Shown here: piece by piece, positions 23,150 through 35,130 of the stretch
Position numbering within the stretch: the stretch's first letter is position 1
Layout of the letters: the number at the start of each line of letters is the position of its first letter
DNA from: Icerya purchasi
Taxonomy: Eukaryota; Arthropoda; Insecta; Hemiptera; Monophlebidae
Assembly (NCBI GenBank): GCA_039619475.1
Contig: CM077116.1
Span: 23,695,191 to 23,759,190, forward strand
DNA: 64,000 nt
Reading direction: 5' to 3'
Notes under the pieces: model-generated
What the model was told of the DNA's origin: nothing
Seen by the model: the letters and a program-made list of their open reading frames with translations, nothing else
Databases searched by the model: none
Translations under genes and position numbers: made by a program

Positions 23150-24128
23150 GAAAATATACTTACGGATTAACAAGCAGAAAATGTATATTTCTTTTAAATC
23201 AGTAAAGAGAATTTAGTTAAAATATAACGGAATTGAACACAATGTCAGTCGGTGAATTTTGACACGCGTGGTCCAATGTTTTATAAAAAGAAAGGAATAG
23301 ATTTTAATTTTTGGGAAAAAAACTTTACAAAATTGTTTATGTGAAGGTGTTATAAAGTATTTCCGGTGTACATAGAATTTTGCGATAAATATGTATATAA
23401 TCGGCAAATTATTGCATGAATATATTCAACTTATTCTTTTTAACTTTGTACGCTACATATTACGGATGTTATGATGCGCTAAATTTTATTTTTATAAAAC
23501 TCTTCCGGAACTACCGATGTATAATTTTTCTAAACTTTGCGTTTACTATACAGCAATATTCATTATTTCAGAACAGGTGAAAAAAAAAACCGTTTTCCAC
23601 TTTTTAAAATAATTTCCCAAAACGTTTACCAATGCAAACGGATAATTCTTGAGCTGCGTAAATGGCACTTACAAACGCCCGAATTTTAATGTTATTCCGT
23701 GAATAGAAAAGTTTCATAAAACAGTTTTATTCGCAATTTGTGATAACTACACATATGAAATCAAATACAAAAACGCTGTGACACATTATCAAAAAACACG
23801 GACGCGTGTAGAATTATCGACCTTTTACGACGGCGTAATGGGAATGAAGTTATTTTGAGCCGTTGACTAGACTAAGTACCTTTTTCTCCTTTGTTTATTA
23901 ACCGATTTTCTTTTTTTTTCTTCTTTAGTAGCTATTGGCGATCTTTAGTGTTTTCAGTACAAAAATTTTGGAAACAGTTACTTTTTTTCTCTTATTACAA
24001 ATAAAAAAATAATACAGAAAATGAAAAAAGAAATCGCTATAGCAGGTAAATTTTTTCTTATTAAAATGTTTAAATTTTTTTAATAATCATCATTATTGAC
24101 TTTTTTACAGTGTACTAAAGCTTAAGGT
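23150..24128. other. No recognisable gene
   Basis: AT-rich sequence; the 64-codon minus frame at 23213-23407 shows nothing. Confidence 0.5.
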
Positions 24129-24168
24129 GCATGCATACATACATACATACACATACATGCATACATAC
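24129..24168. repeat. (CATA)n microsatellite
   Basis: Imperfect CATA units interrupted by CATG and CACATA. Confidence 0.9.
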
Positions 24169-24184
24169 GATATATTAATTACAA

Positions 24185-25255
24185 TGTAATTCTTAAGCTA
24201 TTCACTATTAGAAAAATGTCCCAATTTTATGTAACGTTTGTTATATTTTAATTTTTACCAACTTCATATATATATATATATATTGGGGGCGGGGCCAATC
24301 AAGAGCATTGTGACCCATCATCCAGGAATTACGAATAAAAGGATTAGATTTTAATATATAGAGAAATAGAAGAAATAAACTCTGCTAAAGCTCGAACAAC
24401 ATTTCGCGAAGGGAAGGAAAGCATGTAGAAAGCACAAAAAGGAGCGGGCAGTTCAAGATGTAAGAGCTTAGTGTACAGAAGAGGACGCTCAAAAAGAATA
24501 TGATCCGCAACAAGTGCAGCCCTGATCCAAGGGATGAAAAACACAAAGTGGAGAAGAAACAACAGAAAAACGAAAAAGAATTGAAATAAGACAATTATGG
24601 TTAAAACAAAGACACGTTATGGAGCAAATGATGAAGCGACTGAGACCAGGAAAATCAAGGCCGTAATGAAGGAAGAGGCTGTATTAGTTTGTAAAAATAA
24701 TGAGGATTAGAAAAGAAGGTAATGTAGATATCCGACCATGATTTGAGGTGTGCTTGCTTAGATGGCAGAAGGATATTATTGTTAGCAGTAAATTTAAGAT
24801 TCTGTAACGAAAAATGTCACAATTTTATGTAACAAAGTATGTAACGAAAGAATGTCCTAATTTTACGTAATGGAAGTCAAATGTTAGGATAGGATTTTTG
24901 TGATTTTTTTTTTTGTGTCGATGCCGGTAAGAATTACGTTGTAAATTTTGATCATTTTATACAAAGTACTGTAGAGAAAGAGACAGAAATGTAAGCAAGA
25001 GAGATCAAGGAGCACACCCCTTGCGAGGCCAAAGTATACATATATATATATATATATATATGTATATATTAACATTTAATATAAATGTATATGTATGCAT
25101 AAATTTTTTTTAAATAATAAAAAATTAAACATAATTAAGTAAATAAACAAGGAGATTTTACTAATATTTAACCGGATAATTTGGTCCACTAAATCAATAA
25201 AAACAGAAAAACCTTTATGATTTTTTGACTTTTAACCTCTTATCTTAAAACATTA
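24185..25255 (-). repeat. Dispersed ~440-bp repeat, copy A, with an I-like fragment inside its end
   Basis: The reverse complement of 24806-25255 matches 35548-35985 almost throughout. Shared blocks include GATTTAGTGGACCAAATTAT, GTCAAAAAATCATAAAGG, an internal (TA)n tract (25036-25068), GCCTCGCAAGGGG, TCTTGCTTACATTTCTGT and ATTTACAACGTAATT. Near its end the motif ATGTCCCAATTTTATGTAAC is present in related forms at 24815 and 24853, and again at 24218 on the far side of the inserted I-like fragment. This suggests the repeat ends in a small array of that motif into which the retrotransposon end inserted. Confidence 0.7.
24281..24790 (-). mobile_element. I-like non-LTR retrotransposon 3' fragment, minus strand
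   Basis: On the minus strand, LWSDIYITFFSNPHYFY, then ADHILFERPLLYTKLLHLEL, then AFYMLSFPSRNVV, and a terminus ISSISLYIKI with TAA align with the C-terminal 150 residues of the ORF at 33024-34409 (LWSDVYTCSFFNPNSFY, PDHVLFECSS, ISSISDRIKI). The 3' UTR ends GATTGGCCCCGCCCCC and runs into an AATATATAT tail. RNase H and everything upstream is missing, as in a 5'-truncated insertion. The frame is broken at two or three positions. Confidence 0.85.
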
Positions 25256-27109
25256 TTAATCTTTATCAAATCATTTTTTTTTGTTCATTAATGAATTTTT
25301 AGAAGTGCGAAAAATAAAAATTATTGGGAAACCCTGTCTATGGCACACTAATTCAATTCCCAAATATTTATCTTCTTCTCCTGTGCATTGTTCTCTTGCA
25401 ATGTTATGATCTCCTTCCTCTTACTGCACCGACGTTCGTCCTTATGTCAAAAATTCAATCACATCGAAATCTTACACGTTCTGACGATGTAATTTAATCT
25501 TTGCTTGGGCTGTTCTAACTTGGTTTCTATTACATATCGTGTAAATAGATTAATGAAAACAACAGAAATCCGTATATTTCCTCCGCTATATTGAAAAACG
25601 TTGAATCGCGGATATCTCTGAACTTGAAAGAGCGAAATCGCTACTTAATGAATTTCATAGATATACTGGCCTAACTCACAGTGCCGCGCGAAACTGTTCA
25701 CGCAAAATTTAAAATGACCTTCAAAGCCTAACAAAAAATATCCGTGTGAAAACAACATTCACTCCACCGGTAACGTTAAATATAAATTTAGTAATGTGAT
25801 TTCTACATATTTCGAAACCGTTAGCCAAAATGTTTAAAGACCGGAAAGGAAAAAACGTAAAAAAACCGAAGCATTCTCGAATTAAATGTAAAAAAAAAAG
25901 TAGCCGAGTGTTTTACAGCCCGGTAAAATTAATCTATTCGCTGAGTATCATTTTGACAAGAGGTAGATATGTAAATGTAGCTGAGGCAAATACGAAAACC
26001 GAGATAACGGTCTCGCCAAACTGAAGCGTGATAGCAATCTAATAATAAACCGAGCGAAAACAAAGCAGGCGTACAGAGAAACCGACGCAGAAAATACACT
26101 CAACGAGTAACCCCCCATTTTACGGGAAAAAAACAAAATTCACATTATAGAATATTAAATTGCTTCAAAAGCGCAAAAATTTTTCGTCGCCTTTCAACAT
26201 CTGTCTATTACGGTGGAAAAAAAATTAAAAATATGAGAACGCAATCGAGAAAGATGTTTTGGATGTATCCACCAAATATGTAAAAATCATCTTAATAATG
26301 GACGAAAAAACAAATCTTCCGAGCACTAAAAACTACACTTTTAAATTATTAAAAATTATTTTCGATAAATAGGGCACTTTATTAAAATAAGCTTGTCGTT
26401 TCCAAGCAACTTTTAATTAATTACGTATAGTGTTACCAAATACAAAAACATCGTCGTTTTATACGTATTTTCTTATAAACCTTCAAGTCTCACAAATTAT
26501 TCAACGAATTCTTGGCCATGTTATAAGTTGATTTTAAATATTACTTTATTTTTTATCGAAGTTCTCCTATACATTTTTTTTTCTCTTCTTCTTCCACAGA
26601 GAATTTTTATTTCTGTTCTTTTTCTTCTCATTTTTTTTTTTTTCTTTTTAAATTGAAAATACTATCCTTATTGTTTTGTTTTTAATTTTTGCAAGTTTAT
26701 ACGTCTCTATAATCGTGGAAATCGTTTACTGTTGCAATGAGACATCGGTCAAGATGTATCTTTTACTGTACTAACTTTGCAAGTTTAATTTTATTTCATT
26801 CATTTTAAATTTCTTTCTTTCTACTTTAAGTTATTTTTTCAAATTCGTTTTATTTTTACACCCACTCTGAGCCTTTATTATCCAGCATTCTTCTGATCGG
26901 CATTCTGAGTAGTTTTACATAGATTTAATTCTGTTCAGCAATTTCAGCATTCGGTCGATGTTCGATTTTTCTTTCTTTATAATTCATGTTCGTTTCAATC
27001 AATGGCTACTTCCATTCTTTTTTTCGATTTTCTATTCCTCTTAATTCTCTTCGACTACAATTGCATTTTCTCCTATGTCCAGATGTTCAAAATTTAATTC
27101 GTTTATTGT
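25256..27109. other. No recognisable gene
   Basis: AT-rich, with a pyrimidine-rich plus strand from about 26560 to 27120. The frames at 25830-26024 and 25948-26136 have no motif. Confidence 0.5.
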
Positions 27110-27480
27110 CTTCTTTTCTTCATCATCATGATCATAGTTACGTCTCTTGAGACAAGAGATTGCATGCATTATTAAATTAATCTATCTCCGGCCCGAGTAA
27201 TCGTCTCTCGTAGACTTTTACATATTGAGTTTGCCGGAAGGGTCGTTGTCATTAATTCTAATCTCCTTCGTCCTTTTATTGGCTTTCCTTGTATCTTTCC
27301 TTGGAACAAGTCGTTTTCTCTAAATTTGTGAGCCAGATATATCATTTTTCGATTTTTGATATCTTCGACTAGTTTCCGTTTTTCCCCTATTTTCGCTAAC
27401 ATTGCCGTATTTGTTGCGTGTTCGGTCCACGATATTTTCCCTATTACTTATTATTCTCCGTCGTTGCTAGATCATCTCAT
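27110..27480 (-). pseudogene. C-terminal fragment of an endonuclease-RT retrotransposon, minus strand
   Basis: On the minus strand the frame reads GKISWTEHATNTAMLAKIGE, then KRKLVEDIKNRKMIYLAHKF and GKIQGKPIKGRRR. This fits the C-terminal pattern 'ISWTd...N..vL..i...r.L...i..RK..ylGHi.R......leGKIeGkrgrGR' of a widespread insect endonuclease-RT family, probably RTE-like. The ordinary continuation (W...IK.WTG) is degraded. The element end is probably the ATGATGATGAAGAA-type tail on the minus strand near 27113-27134; short tandem tails are usual for RTE-like elements. Compare the better copy at 29935-30715. Confidence 0.7.
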
Positions 27481-29934
27481 CATTTTAAACGATATGTTGA
27501 TATAAATTATCGAGTCAAATGAAGTTATTCTTCTTAGCGCTCTTGCTCTTCCGCTTCTATTTTTTGTTAGCTATTTTAATTTTCCAGATTCTCTTTTATT
27601 CTCTTTTTGAGCGCATCAACCATGGACATTAATTCGGCGCAAGTGAAACTTTTGGGGAAGTTGTGCAGCAGCGGGACTCCTACCCGAACAAGAAACCACT
27701 ACCTAACGAAAACTGTGGCACGATAGATACTTTTCTCAACCTATAATTGTTTTTCCTAATACTACAAAGATAAAATGTATAATGGAATTTATCGAGAGTT
27801 TTTGATACCCGTAACAACAACCTTACACATGCAAAGGAAAATGGTAAAACATAGAAATAAGGAGGAATTTCGAATGTCGCACTATGGTCTTCCTCATTCG
27901 GTTCTGCTCCAAAATTTGTCTCCAACCTATCGCTTTTATTTCGCTTCCTCAGAACAAATGCCTCAGCTGATAATTTTTACCATCTCTAACAGCAATATTC
28001 GAAAAGAACAAAAAAAAAAAAACCAAAACAAAAAAAAACAACCAATACATTATCGAGTATGTGCCTGTCGATGTACTACGTATTTCGTTAAAGATGCGCG
28101 ACCTTCTCCGTAACTCATAAGATCCGCATTCTTTATTTCCTTCCGTTAAGTCAACCTGTTTCCCGCGCAATAGAGTGGAGTCAGCCGATAACGATCATAC
28201 AAATAACCCTTCAATGTCACATAGAGAAGATTCGAATCGACTTGATTTGACTCTTGTTTATCTATTGTTGTTTGCCCTTCATCTCTGCGGTTACTCTCTT
28301 GTATGGTCGCATTTCTCATACGAAAATAAACACCTATCCGAACTGAACTGCGAATCGTCTCACCGTACGTAATCGCTACGCGATACTTTAAAATATGCAA
28401 CATATTTACAAGGATTCGCCGTACTGCGCTTCATGTGTCTGTACATTATTCAACATTACTGCTGGCGTGGAGTTCACCGGAGAAAAGAAGACAATTTCTC
28501 ACTTCGCTACAAGCAACGTTTCGAAACGACTTCAAACACAACACCAACGCACGCGTGTCCAATTCTCTGAATATCTAAAAATATGTTACGTAAAGCAGCC
28601 GTCCTACCGACGATATTTTCGCACAAAGTGAATATTTACGAATGCAGCGATAGTGTCTTGATTCGTTTTTCGAAGATTTTAATAACCTGAATTCACGCCG
28701 GATCATATTCTCAATCAACAAATCGTATCGCGGTAGAACAGGTGTGTAGAGAATTGGAACTGCGCTTGTTTTAAAACCTATCATTCATATCGAACTAACG
28801 AAAATGAACAATGCAAGTCACTTGTACTTTGAATATGAACAATAATTTTATGCAATAATTGCTCGAGTTAAATGGCAAGCGCGCATGCGAAACAAATTTC
28901 GTTATACTCGCATCTGAATAACGACAGCATAACCGAATCAAAAGGCGGCGAAATTCAACCGCGAGCAATCAGTTTCGTTAAATACTGTCTAAAAATTAAA
29001 CGATTACCCCCCCCCCCACCCCACCCCTTTACGAATGCTTTTTTTCGACTGACGTTGCGATATTCACTTTCGAATCCGTTTTCACTTCTGCCCATTATTT
29101 TCCGATTTTCTAGTTTATAAAAGAAAAACTACGGCAAAACGAGGATTAATTGTTAAAAACGGTGAAAAATATTTTAAAAATTTCCTTCCTCCTTTTCCCG
29201 CGTTTCACTCGCCCTTACATAACTTAAAAAATAGCTGCAGACCTCACCTTTCCATCGCTACTATTACGTCCTTCATATTACAACAATCCTTCAAAGAAAC
29301 ACATATTCTTCCAGATCGGTAGCTTTTCTTACGTTTTAGTCCCTACAAAGACCATTCTCTCTTTTTCTTCCTTCTAATCCTGATACTTAGCTCACAACAG
29401 CATAAATGAACTTTTAGCTTGTTCGCGAATTTCCTCTAATTCCAGCTAGAATCGATGGTACTTCTAATGCTATCATTTTGAATCTTTCGTGGCTTTCGCT
29501 AAAAGCTTTCTAACTTATTCCCTTGATCCACCAACTGTCCTTCCTGTCTGACATTTATAAACTAATTTTTCCCGGTTTACCTGCCGATGCTTAGTTCCAT
29601 ACATTTTTCAGTATTTACTTCCTTTGTAATCCTTTCGATTCATTACTGCATTCTTCCCTTTGTAGATGATGATGTTCTCTCTCGCGCCATACAGTTCATT
29701 AATTGAATAAATCCCTAATTTCCTCGGAAAATTTTTTTTGATTCCCTCCTTGGTCATCTCTCACTCTTTACCTCTCTCTCACACATACACACACTTACTC
29801 ACTCCCTGATTACGTTACATGTACAGTTACGGTTTTTACTTTTCGTTCCCACGATCTCTCTTTGACTAATATACACACGCCAGTCTCCTATTTCCTTAGT
29901 TCCATTCTTACCTCGGCTTATTTCTTAATGATAT
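27481..29934. other. No recognisable gene
   Basis: Several open frames of 60-110 codons occur on both strands between 27680 and 29120, overlapping each other, none with a motif. Short homopolymers are present (A near 28011-28022, C near 29006-29015). From 29200 to 29930 the plus strand is pyrimidine-rich without recognisable homology. Confidence 0.5.
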
Positions 29935-30715
29935 TCAAAATATGGGTTTAATATTAATATAAAGAAAATTAAACTGTTAGTGAACAGTAAGAATGCTACA
30001 AAGGATACAGTACTCCAGATTAATGGACAAAAAATCGAAATAACGTAAGTAAAGTAAAGTGAGTTCCATAGCCTTGACAGGGCGTCGGGATTGTGAAGTT
30101 AAGGTTCACAATGTACTAAGCCCAACGGCACTAATGAGAGTAGGGGGGCCAGTTCCTTTCAGATTAAGAGAAGAATTGGAAAGATCGCTTTCTTGAAAAT
30201 ATGCCGCTCGCTAAATTTGAAAGCACGCTAGGGAATGATCACATGTTTTACATCTATAGTATTCTATTATATGGAGTGGAGAAAGGAATAGTGACAGCAA
30301 AGACGTTAAAAAAACTGGAAGCGTGCGAAATGTTGCTGCATAGAAGATCACTGAGAATTCCTTGGAGACAGAAGATGACTAACAAGAAAGTATTGAAGCT
30401 GGCTGATGTTAAGAGATGTTTGACGCGGACAATCAAGAAAAGGAAAATCGAATATTTCGGGAATTTAATCAGAGGTGGAAGATACGAACCAATTAAACTG
30501 ATAACTGAAGGAAAAATTGATGGATGTCACGCAAGAGGAAGAAGGAGAACTTCCTCGCTGAAGAATGTGCGGCGATGGACCGGACTAAGCGCTGTTGGTG
30601 GCCTTGTGCAAGCAGCGGAGGGGTGAAAAATTTAAAGTAGCGTTAGGCTAGCGCCATTAGGATCGTCAACGCGCAGATATGCGTCTGACAATCGAAGAAG
30701 AAGAATTCATTATTC
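29935..30715 (+). mobile_element. 3' part of an endonuclease-RT (RTE-like) retrotransposon
   Basis: The fragment opens with YGFNINIKKIKLLVNSKN and VLQINGQKIEIT (29942-30050), a region after the RT catalytic box. It is interrupted by unrelated sequence (30040-30170), resumes with QIKRRIGKIAFLKI, and then shifts frame to YSILLYGVEKGIVTAKTLKK, IEYFGNLIRGGRYE and GKIDGCHARGRRRTSSLKNV, ending with a WTGL box (up to 30626). The order and motifs are those of the C-terminal domain of RTE-like endonuclease-RTs. The tail near 30695-30712 is GAAGAAGAAGAA. At least two frameshifts and one insertion make it inactive. Confidence 0.85.
30040..30170. other. Unidentified ~120-bp insert inside the RT fragment
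   Basis: RT homology stops at about 30050 and resumes at about 30160. The intervening DNA is richer in G (ACAGGGCGTCGGGATTGTG, then GAGAGTAGGGGGGCCAG) than its surroundings, with a short GTAAAGTAAAGT start. It has no frame continuing the RT, and I do not recognise it. It could be a SINE-like or small MITE insertion. Confidence 0.4.
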
Positions 30716-30809
30716 ACTGTTCACGTACGTCATTCTTTCAAAAGATCACTTCCACAAAAAACACGGTATTCATCAATACTTCGAAAAGATTTCACCTTAA
30801 GTCTTTACC

Positions 30810-31110
30810 AGCCTAAGGATTCGAAGTGCCTTCGCTTATTCTGGCCATTTTTGCAGAATCCAAAACTTATCCCGTTTTTAAGCAACGACCTATTTTGGAT
30901 GTTTTTTTTTTCTTCCTCGAATATCACCTAAACTCCTAAACTTCTATATCTCTCTATTCTAAACAACTGGCACTTTATTTCTCTTAAAAAATTATTAATT
31001 TTATCTCTTACTGCTACAAAATTATCCTCTTTCGCTCTATCTTACAATAAAGTTCCTCATCCTCCACTGCTTCAAACTTCTCCATCATAGCAACTCTTAT
31101 TTTTTCTCTA
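30810..31110 (+). mobile_element. Internal I-like retrotransposon fragment (linker between RT and RNase H)
   Basis: One frame reads VPSLILAIFAESKTYPVFKQ and then RPILDVFFF, matching TPIPALLAESNVKPLFIRR of the 33-kb copy. After a frame change, KLLYLSILNNWHFISLKKLL and ILSLTATKLSSFALSYNKV match YLSIFHKWRFSPNKCPILAL and the residues that follow. Neither RT catalytic residues nor RNase H are present. It lies just downstream of the RTE-like fragment. It is one of the most diverged members of this family in the window. Confidence 0.7.
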
Positions 31111-31140
31111 ATCCCCTTAAATTTTTCTCTTTCCCTTTGA

Positions 31141-32915
31141 TTGCTAACGAATTTAACTACTAATTTTTTTCGACGGGTTAAATTTTTCACTGGTCAAACC
31201 GAAGTCGATGTTATTTTTACGTATAGCATTGAGCAAATTTTACTCACTCGACTAGTTAAATCGGTGTAGCATAGCAAACATTACAAATGCCGCAACTATA
31301 GAACAGTTCGAAATTATAATTTTTCAATTTGAATAAAATTAAATATTAATATATTTTCGTTTCGAACATTATTCTAACGTTATTAATAAATTACAATCAC
31401 CCAGAGTAGAAAGAAGGTAGAATATGTCTTACACACTTATTCGTTTAACGCGAGCTTGTTTTATATTTCTCGCAGTCGTTATAGCAAAAAAGTAAATGTT
31501 CAACGTGATACAAATTATTTACTTGAGCGACGAACAATAAACCGATTTTTTATAATACAGGAAATATTTCCCAACTCGGGGGCCGCGTTTATTTTAATTT
31601 TTCGAACAAACTCCGATACATTAAATTCAAAATTTCGTTTATTCAGTTTTCTATAAATAAAAAATATCTTTGGTTAATAATCCTTTACTCAAATTGCAAA
31701 ACCACAATTAGTTTTCTTCATCGCAAAACATTCTACAGCCCCTAATGACCGGTCAAATCATCGATGAAAAATGTTCTGCAACGTGACCGGCAAATGAGAT
31801 GTCCCACGCATATCTCATTTCACGCTATTCGCACCAATATTCTGCTCACGTGCCGTCTAGCGTCCTCTGATTTCTTCTATTCGAAAATAATATAATAAAC
31901 TACTTCATAGATGGAATAATAAAATTTCATGTTTTCGAATTCGGAAAAATCAATTTTTCATCGAGTGAAGAAGTATCTGTTAAAGTTTTCAACAGACACA
32001 TTCTAATAATAAAGCAAAAATAAAATACCAAAAAAAAAAAAACACCTTTACTCTCGTCATTTCTCTCCAATTATATCCTCCATAATGACTTGAATGTCAT
32101 GTCTGTGGAGGATGAAATCAAAATACAAGCAAATAAACATGTCGCCCGACTTAGCATTCATATGAACCCACTTGCTAACAATTTGCTGGATAACTTCGGT
32201 GAAATACGCAGACTGTGGCGAAATAAGCCTTTAGACCTTTTCCAGCCATTATAAAGTTCAGAGGGAGTACTTTCTTTATCGCAATAAATTAATCGCTAAA
32301 TAACCGCTAAAGTTGGTCAGTTCTGATGGGAAAAAAAAAAAAAAAATTCTCGCGAACAAGAAATAAAACGTATCTTTTCTTCTTTTTCGATAAAATAATT
32401 TTCGCCAACTCTTGTCTTCATCGACAATGCCCACAAATTAACCTCAAGGCAGGCAAGAAACTGGGTTTGACTGAATATGACCGTGAATAAATCAAGCTAT
32501 ATTATATGTAAAAACTAATCGATTCAGCGGTGAATATTTAAACATTATTGGAATTTTGCGAGTTAATAAATTTTTGGCGTAAAATTTGACGTTGCTTCAA
32601 GTAAGAATTTTTCACTAATTTACGATCTCATGCGATAAAGTTGTTTGGACGTGAAAAAATTTTACCACTGAATTTTTTATGTAATTGTCATCGATTGTTA
32701 AGAAAACATCGATGTTTTTTGGGGGGACACTTGAAAAAAAAAAACTTACATATATATCACCCGATAAAACTGTAGATAATTTTTATTAAATATACATATG
32801 AAAATTAGTAACCGCTAAAGCCAAACAGTCAATCTATGAAAACATACATAATTACGAATAATACGAATCATTCGAATCACAAGCAACTTTTCTTACCGAA
32901 CTGGGTAGTCATTAT
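31141..32915. other. No recognisable gene
   Basis: AT-rich sequence with short A runs near 32031-32042 and 32332-32346. No convincing frame. Confidence 0.5.
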
Positions 32916-32919
32916 CTTC

Positions 32920-34476
32920 CTTAATATTTCTTGCCGCAAACGACTCAACCTGTTCAAGGCCCTGTCACATACGAGATGGGGCGGTGATCCTCAAATCCTA
33001 ATCCTGCTGTACAAATCAATCATATTATCTATAAACTAGATTACTGTTCCCTCATATATGGCAATGCCTCAAAATCTCTCCTCTCCAAACTGGATTTAAC
33101 ACAAAATTTGGTTCTTCGTTTTTGCTTAAGGGCGCTTAATTCCACTCCTATTCCAGCTCTTCTTGCTGAATCGAATGTAAAACCGTTGTTCATCCGACGA
33201 TCACATTTAGGATACAGTTTCCTTGTAAAAAGACTTCCCATCTCATTTTCTAAGATTCGTCTCACATACCTCTCTATCTTTCATAAATGGCGCTTCTCTC
33301 CTAATAAATGTCCTATCTTAGCCCTTGTTTCTCATCGTTTAGAAAAATTCTCCTCCTATACTATTTCCCACAGTAAACTTCCTCATTTTATTTTTAACTT
33401 CTTCGTGTTTTTTCACCCTCCAAAACTCTTTTCTCTTCCTTCATCATCCAAAACTTCTGGCTCCGCAGTTGCCAATCAAGAATTTAATTTTCTTATTAAT
33501 TCCTCGTTTCCTTTTCATTCCTTAATATTTACTGATGGTTCCAAGAGTTCAGGAGGAGTAGCTGCTTCCTTTTTCTCTCCAGTCAATAATTCCGCTCAAT
33601 CCTTCAGGCTCCCGGCTTTTTGCTCTATTTTCTCCGCAGAACTTTATGCCATTCTCCGAACCGTTATATTTATTTCCTCAACTCGTTCTTCTGATAGATA
33701 CTTAATTATTTCAGACTCAAAAAGTGCTCTTCAGGCTATATCCTTTCCCTTTCCCTCATATTCCCTCGATTTTATTGTTTTCCGTATACGTTCTCTCATC
33801 TATAGTCTTTCCCTTTCCCATTCCATTTCCATCAACCTGCTTTGGGTTCCAAGTCATGCGGGTATTGATGGTAACGAGACGGTGGACTCCTTAGCACGCT
33901 TAGCGTTACACTCTCCACATTTTGTTAAAAAGATTCCTGGTCACAACATACTTCCCCTCTCCAAAAGAATGCATGTCAGACTTTGGTCGGATGTGTATAC
34001 TTGCTCCTTTTTCAATCCTAACTCATTTTACCTTTCTATACAGCCTAGACCTCCTTCTTGTTCTTGGTTCTATCATTTTCCTACTCTTAAACGTTTTTTC
34101 ATCATTGCCATCTGCCGTCTGCGGTTTAATCATACTTTGCTCCCTTCCTCTCGGCATCGTTTTGCTCTTTTCCCATCCCCTTATTGTCCTTTGCACTCTG
34201 GCGACTGTTCCTTCGTTTGTGATCCTGACCACGTGCTCTTTGAATGCTCCAGTCTTTCCTCCGAGCGTAATATCCTGTACGTCCAGCTGTTAAAGCTGAA
34301 TTATCCTACTCCATATAGTGCTTCCTATATCTTAGCTTTACCGTCATCCAATGTGGTTCCTATTATTGTCTCTTTCCTGTCATCGATCTCTGACCGGATC
34401 AAAATCTAATCTCTAATCTAGTCCAATTGTCCTGGGTAGCTGCCCTAAGTCGGCCAAGCCCAAAAAAAAAAAAAAA
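32920..34476 (+). mobile_element. Best-preserved I-like retrotransposon 3' part (RT thumb, RNase H, C-terminal zinc knuckle)
   Basis: The insertion is 5'-truncated inside the RT thumb: the first recognisable residues, CRKRLNLFKALSHTRWGGDP, are encoded from about 32930. After one frameshift near 33030 the frame stays open to 34409. The 3' UTR is short and ends GGCCAAGCCC plus a 15-nt A tract (34462-34476). This is the reference copy for at least six other fragments in the window (285-452, 453-3490, 24281-24790, 30810-31110, 34885-35130, 40556-40788). A target-site duplication was not identified. Confidence 0.9.
33024..34409 (+). pseudogene. I-like ORF2 C-terminal half with RNase H domain
   Basis: A 433-codon frame counted from an internal ATG at 33108 (open from about 33024) carries a complete RNase H signature: D143 (FTDGSKSSGG), E178 (SAELYAIL), D203 (ISDSKSALQ), H250 (VPSHAGIDGNE) and D260. 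RNase H would degrade the RNA strand of the RNA-DNA hybrid after target-primed reverse transcription. The first 130 residues match the RT thumb and linker (LDYCSLIYGNASK, FIRRSHLGYSF). After RNase H comes RLRFNHTLLPSSRHR and a CPLH...CDPDHVLFEC cysteine/histidine cluster, as in the I/R1/LOA group. No start codon is meaningful because the N-terminal gag-, endonuclease- and RT-coding parts are missing. No internal stop lies in the last 1.38 kb, so the insertion is relatively young. Confidence 0.9.
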
Positions 34477-34592
34477 TCTCAACTATGTAATTTAACGTCT
34501 TGTTTAAAAGACTATTGAAAAATGTTTCAATGGCCAATAAAGTTTAAAAATATTCTTATAGGAATCATGATTAATGAAAAAAAAAACTATAC

Positions 34593-34625
<33 letters not shown>

Positions 34626-34695
34626 TATGTGTGTGTGTGTGTTCATGTGTGCGTGTGGACGCATGCATGCATCTATATATGTATGTATATATTAT
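34593..34695. repeat. Compound (TA)n(CA)n(TG)n microsatellite
   Basis: A TA run is followed by CA units, then TG units, then degenerate TGCATGCATC and TATATGTATG. The CA and TG blocks can pair as a short hairpin. Confidence 0.9.
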
Positions 34696-34884
34696 AAAGC
34701 TTCAAGACAAAAAAACGTGCAAAATCTCCACAATCCGTTCTGTAATAGTTGGGGAATTACTTTTTTTCTGTTACTGAATGGTCGCCTTTTTTTTCTGAGC
34801 ATATCAACGATTTCTATAATTCCTTTCTTAAACGACTAAATCTTCTAAAAGTTTAATCTCCTCAAAAAAAAAAAAGGAGAGGGA

Positions 34885-35130
34885 TCCTGCGACTCTCCTA
34901 ATCCTTTACACATTCATAATTTGTTCCAAAGCTGATTATTGTTCGTTCAATTCCGGTTATTCCTGCAAAAAGTCCTTATTTAAACTTGACGGTGCGTTTA
35001 CCTTCCCAACTCATCATCATTCCGAATCTTTCAGACTCCTTTTCTTCTGCTCTACCTTTACAGCTGAGCCAGTTTCCATTTTTCGTACGATATCTTTCAT
35101 TTCTACAACTAGCGAAATCTTTTTTTTTTA
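34885..35130 (+). mobile_element. I-like fragment with internal deletion joining RT thumb to RNase H
   Basis: One frame reads ERDPATLLILYTFIICSKAD, then YCSFNSGYSCKKSLFKLD, matching GGDPQILILLYKSIILSI and the residues up to LSKLDL of the 33-kb copy. It then passes directly to SESFRLLFFCSTFTAEPVSI and FRTISFISTTS, matching AQSFRLPAFCSIFSAELYAI and LRTVIFISSTRSS. About 130 residues between the two blocks are missing, and the frame is kept across the joint. The RNase H glutamate is present, but the first aspartate lies in the deleted part. The copy sits 400 bp after the end of the 32920-34476 element, in the same orientation. Confidence 0.75.

Noticed and set aside
27680..28780. Cluster of overlapping 60-110-codon frames on both strands
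   Set aside because: Frames overlap on both strands in similar lengths, as expected by chance where stop codons are locally rarer. No motifs.
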